Shown here in pieces: positions 29,675 to 33,411 of a stretch of 33,411 nt of DNA. The notes beneath the pieces were generated by a model that did no database searches, was not told where the DNA came from, and worked only from the letters and a program-made list of their open reading frames with translations. Each line of letters opens with the position of its first letter. The stretch's first letter is position 1. Source of the DNA: Pilatotrama ljubarskyi (taxonomy: Eukaryota > Basidiomycota > Agaricomycetes > Polyporales > Polyporaceae); assembly GCA_022385805.1 (NCBI GenBank), contig MU277781.1:1-33411 (forward strand), given 5' to 3'. Both the position numbers and the translations under genes were made by a program.

Positions 29675-31092
29675 TTAACAGAAACCGGGTTCGTACGAGA
29701 TGAGATATACGCACAGGGGTGAGTCATCGTCACATGAACGCGCCCTGCCATATCCTACCATACTGGTACAACCTTCAGCGCACCAATGACTTGAGCAGAT
29801 GCATAAGCGAGAACTCACGAAAGAGAGAATGGTGTAGACAGCGGAGGCTAAATCGCTTTCACTGCGTGGACAGGGCCTTGCTGCATTGCGTAGGAACAGC
29901 TCGATGTAAGACGCGTTACGAACAGCCTCTTGCCACTGCCGGAGTGCCTCGGCAGCAGTCGGTCTCAGCGCAGGATCAGGATTGATCATTGCGCGAACAA
30001 GCGGCAGTAGCACGCCCATGTTCTTATATTTCTAAATAGCGTGCGTCAAGTCTGCGCCCAATTACCGACGTCGAAGGAACGTACCAGGACGAATTCCTTG
30101 GCGAAGAGATTGCCGAGGATGAAGATATCGACCTTGAAGGGATCATATGGTATGTCATCCGACAACTCAGGTACTTCTTGATCTAATCCATCGCGGCCCA
30201 GTACTAGCTTGTTTGTATCGGATGGCGAGAATTTAGTGGAGATACCGAAGTCGACGAAATAGTATGTTGGACGAGCTCTCCAGCGTGGAAGAGTTGGAGC
30301 CAAGACATTGATCTGCTGTGGAAGGGAGACCTCGGCCATCGGGTGAAAACCGCGAGGAAAGAGAGCTTCCGCATCCATCATTACGTTCTTGAACGCGCAA
30401 TCTCTGAATCATACGTCAGATGGAGTTGGCAAGTCTGGGAGAGACGCTCACCGATGGGCCACGCCGTGCTCGTGCAGGAAGGCAAGACCCTAAGGCAACA
30501 GGTCACCGAGAAAGCATCTATCATAAGTCATGATAGCGTACCTCGAGCAGTTGGGTCACGCAGTCTATGATGCTTTGGATGGTGTCGAACGGGGGATTAT
30601 CAATATATCGCAGGTATGGCATGACCATGTACGTATATCCAGGATCCTCCGGGTCTTGCAGCGAGTCCAGTAGTGGCACGGAATGATTCCGAGGGTCCTC
30701 ACGGAGACGGCTAGACGAAAGGAATGTTGCGATCTCCAGTTCATGAGAATCATTTGGGACCCTCTTCAACTGCACGAGCTTCCCGTCCGATATCCTCCTC
30801 GCGTCCATGAGGTTAGGCCGAAAGGGCTGCAAGGCGTAAGTACTGGGAAGGAGACCGGAAGGGGCCGTTCACTGACATGACAGGTTAGGTGGTCTTCTGC
30901 CTTGAACACGTCAACCGCGGGATCCCGCCTCCAAGACGGAATCCATCCAGGTCTGTACCGCGAACGGAGAGTGTAGCCGTGAGCCTGGAGGAATGGTTGC
31001 CGGTTCCTCCAAAACACCTCGATAGGTGCTAGTTTAGCAAAGCGATCCTTAATGTAATCTTCGGACACCGATAGTTTGGGAAAGCTGGCCAT
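29675..31092 (-). CDS. Protein kinase-like protein of basidiomycete type
   Basis: Five exons: 31092-30877, 30826-30542, 30489-30452, 30403-30085, 30031-29675; 404 residues. The N-lobe has VQLKRV (candidate ATP-binding Lys) and HELEIATFL (candidate alpha-C Glu), but no clear glycine-rich loop. The hinge is TYMVMPYLRY. The catalytic loop is HEHGVAHRDCAFKN (Asp at 181, Asn at 186), followed by a long insert and VDFGIS (DFG at 231-233). Then come VPELS in place of APE and PYDPFKVDIFILGN, which holds the structural Asp of the F helix. The end, MINPDPALRPTAAEAL, fits the last kinase helices. Catalytic residues are present, so it may be active. Similar divergent kinases are expanded in Agaricomycetes; the target is unknown. 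The last exon is read without a further intron; the C-terminus is uncertain. Confidence 0.75.
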
Positions 31093-31834
31093 GGCGCCGA
31101 CTGGAAGGGAGGAGAGCTGGCGGAGGGATACGGTGGCTGAAACGAGACACGCCAGAAGCAATGGCAGACAGTGGTGGCGAGCTAGCGCCGCCCCCCCTAC
31201 ACAGGTCAGCGTGTGCGGCCTTACAAGTCTGAAGTCAGGAGGTGCGCACACGTTGCTTCCGGACCTCGTGGAAAGGGCCCTTATCAGTCCCCACGTTCCG
31301 ATCAGTCCGAATGCACCCTTCAGGTTCACAGTCCGGGACACGTGGCAATGGACCCACTCACGCCCACAGAGCTATCGCCACGCCGAGACATCTCTGGACA
31401 ACCCACTACACGCGGTTTGTGCGGCGAGACACTCGCGGAGTCGTTGCAGTCATCAGGTGGTACCATTCGGCCACAATGTGCCATCCTTCTGCTTCTCGTA
31501 GCATCACGAGGTGGGTTATGCGTATGTGGGCGCAAGTGAACTGCGCACTGAAAATGGGCCTGCGTGTACAACACTTCCGCCTAATCCCTATGATCTAGGT
31601 TCAATCAGTTCTCCGACCCTATACAACGGTTCCACGAGATAGGCGGTGGAATCTCTATGTACATGCCTCATTGTGGTCTGGGATAGGCTCATAAAAGACG
31701 GTAGCACACAGAGAGCGATTCCTTGCAAGGCATTGCCGACGCTCTCCGAGCTCTCCTGGTACGTTGGTCGAACGCGCTCCTGTGTCTTCGAGGTTACTGA
31801 CGTATAGCCTACCAATATAGCACGTTGCATCACT
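31093..31834. other. Divergent intergenic region, about 740 bp
   Basis: Presumably the promoters of the kinase-like gene and of the small membrane protein gene. Plus-strand frames (31076-31501, 31242-31598) overlap each other in different phases and have no domain. Nothing else can be supported. Confidence 0.45.
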
Positions 31835-32757
31835 ATGGCTGACTCGTCAGCATCCACCGAGTTCACTATCACTGCGGCCGCCTTCTCACTCGTCCAACTA
31901 GCCTTCTGCGCCTTGGGCGGTATAGGCGTCTCATACATCAGGAATTGTCCCTCCCAAGGACGTCTCCAAGAATGGCGAGATATTATCGAGGGTTGGAAGA
32001 GGTGGCTCAACTCGCTTAGCAGTGCTGAGCGGGATCTCTTCGAAGCTCAGACGCCTGGCATGTTATTCATGGCCGACACATTGTTCCAGTAGGTCCACAA
32101 CAACCTCAAGATTTTTCGCTGCTCATGCTCTACACTATGGAGACAAGAGATACATGTCGAGAGACTCACTGTCTTACTTCGGGCAGCATCCTGGTCGGAT
32201 CGTTACAACCCTCTCGGCGAACTGCAGGCGGTCTTCGTGTATGCTGATCAGGCGCTCGGCGTTATGGACAGGGAGTTCTTAGTGAGTGCTCTTTCCAGAG
32301 AAGATCCCCTCATGCTCTCATCCCTACACGTGTCAGAATACAACCAAGCGTCTCAGGCCTGAGTTTCCTGCTCCTCAACTATCATCCTCACGCGGGAGAG
32401 AGTATCAAGGTACATTGCTACCAACCGTCAATCCGCAAGCGATGAGTGCGTGTCTCCTGTTCTTGGTCCGCAATGGCAATGTTTCAATGGCTTGCGCCAG
32501 ACATCGAAGCTGGCGATCCAGATGCCGGGGCACAGGCAGAGAGCGCCATAGAGACGCACAGGACGTCTATGCTCGCACGTTTGCGCCTTGGTCGCATTGA
32601 CAGTAAGAACCTCCGTGATGTTGTCGCCCGTGCAAATGGTACGCGATTTCTTCACATGCACAACGTCATTCTCACGGCGGCTCGTTCAGAGGCAATCGGG
32701 AATATCCTCCGCGCTGCCCAGGAATACCGTGAATCGCTCCGGCGTGGCGCCGCATAA
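31835..32757 (+). CDS. Hypothetical protein with one N-terminal hydrophobic segment
   Basis: Proposed exons: 31835-32088, 32143-32281, 32337-32409, 32447-32757; 777 nt, 258 residues, phases closing. Residues about 13-35 (ITAAAFSLVQLAFCALGGIGVSYI) form a hydrophobic helix long enough to span a membrane or act as a signal anchor. The rest looks helical and soluble, with segments such as EWRDIIEGWKRWLNSL, QAVFVYADQALGVMDREFL and, near the end, NVILTAARSEAIGNILRAAQEYRESL. The first intron (54 nt) is solid. The intron before exon 4 would be only 37 nt; an alternative acceptor near 32508 keeps the same frame and shortens the protein. I do not recognise the family. It is divergent from the kinase-like gene. 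Confidence 0.5.
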
Positions 32758-33411
32758 CTGCACTCTCGGTGGGACGACCCACATCAAGTGCGACCTTGGT
32801 GCTCAGAACCGGCAGGATCTGACACGCCTATTTGCCATTCGTTCGACCGGTTGACCGTAAGATATGATGAACGACGATATGAATGCCCATACCTCCCGCG
32901 CTGGCGCTCTCCCACTCTACTCTTCAGTGTACACTATCTGTACGATACCATAGCGCACATGATAGAGCGTCTCCTTCATCGCCGCCCACTTGAGGCCCTG
33001 AGTTGGCCCAAGCCTGCAGCTCGGGGGGAGACTGAGAAGAATCGCACGAAAGCTTCTTGCTCTCAGCGGGACCGGTACACCGGACTAATTTCGAGTCTCG
33101 TTGCTTTGTAGAATGATCCAGAAAACCCGCCATTGTGCAGGCGACGTTTGTGCGCATGATGGAACCTAACACCGACGGTAGAGCTGCTTAACTTGCATAT
33201 CGTCGTGCCGACATTGGACAAGAATATGCGATGTAGCACAGCAGATGAGAACACATGGTTACTCGTATTGTATATACAGGATGATCGTGACGCTGATGAA
33301 GAAGCATTGAAGTCCAGTACACGTACTACAGTAACATTGACAAGTAAATGCGAAGGAAAACCGGCGCAACCCAGGAACCCAATGAGCAACCCGAGCGAGT
33401 CTATGAGAACG
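32758..33411. other. Right end of window, no gene recognised
   Basis: Likely the 3' UTR of the preceding gene, then unassigned sequence. The two frames over 100 codons (32788-33111 plus, 33063-33389 minus) have no domain and overlap antisense at their ends. Confidence 0.4.

Noticed and set aside
1..33411. tRNA genes, rRNA, CRISPR arrays, biosynthetic gene cluster
   Set aside because: No T-arm GGTTCGA..CC with a matching acceptor, no spaced direct repeats, and no PKS, NRPS, terpene or P450 motifs were seen.

Overview
The window looks like nuclear DNA of a mushroom-forming basidiomycete (Agaricomycetes). The cellular genes are broken by many 48-70 nt introns with GT(GC)..AG borders, the spacing is compact and the base composition moderately GC-rich. 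The retroelement has the sequence style of basidiomycete Ty3/gypsy elements. Species cannot be named from sequence alone. All exon structures were worked out by eye from splice sites, reading phase and family similarity. Every multi-exon model given closes in frame.

Layout: (1) 1-6.25 kb: the end of an unknown gene, then an ATF/CREB-type bZIP regulator of the Atf1/AtfA family on the minus strand, then about 3 kb without a recognisable gene, including a strong pyrimidine tract. (2) 6258-13927: a complete Ty3/gypsy-type LTR retrotransposon on the minus strand. It has two identical 283-bp LTRs, a 4-bp target duplication, gag, a -1 frameshift signal, pol (protease-RT-RNase H-integrase) and a third ORF of 186 codons before the 3' LTR. 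Its RT carries Asn in place of the first catalytic Asp. (3) 13.9-17.1 kb: no recognisable gene. (4) 17.1-24.8 kb: two paralogous aldo-keto reductase genes with the same 12-exon architecture, on either side of a head-to-head pair, ribosomal protein eL18 (minus) and a Tra2-like SR splicing factor (plus). Both genes of that pair have a first coding exon that is only the ATG. (5) 25.2-29.0 kb: a second head-to-head pair, Tti2 (TTT complex, PIKK maturation) and Swd1/RBBP5 (COMPASS H3K4 methyltransferase), perhaps only 67 bp apart at the start codons. (6) 29.7-33.4 kb: a basidiomycete-type kinase-like protein (minus) and a divergent small protein with one membrane segment (plus).

Most cellular genes are conserved housekeeping or regulatory functions and do not form one pathway. 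The duplicated reductases and the young retroelement are the accessory part. The retroelement is the best candidate for something not routinely annotated: its GGGAAAA slip site, an ATG-free 767-nt 5' region, the extra 3' ORF and the RT active-site change all point to specific, testable biology. I found no CRISPR array, tRNA, rRNA or biosynthetic cluster.
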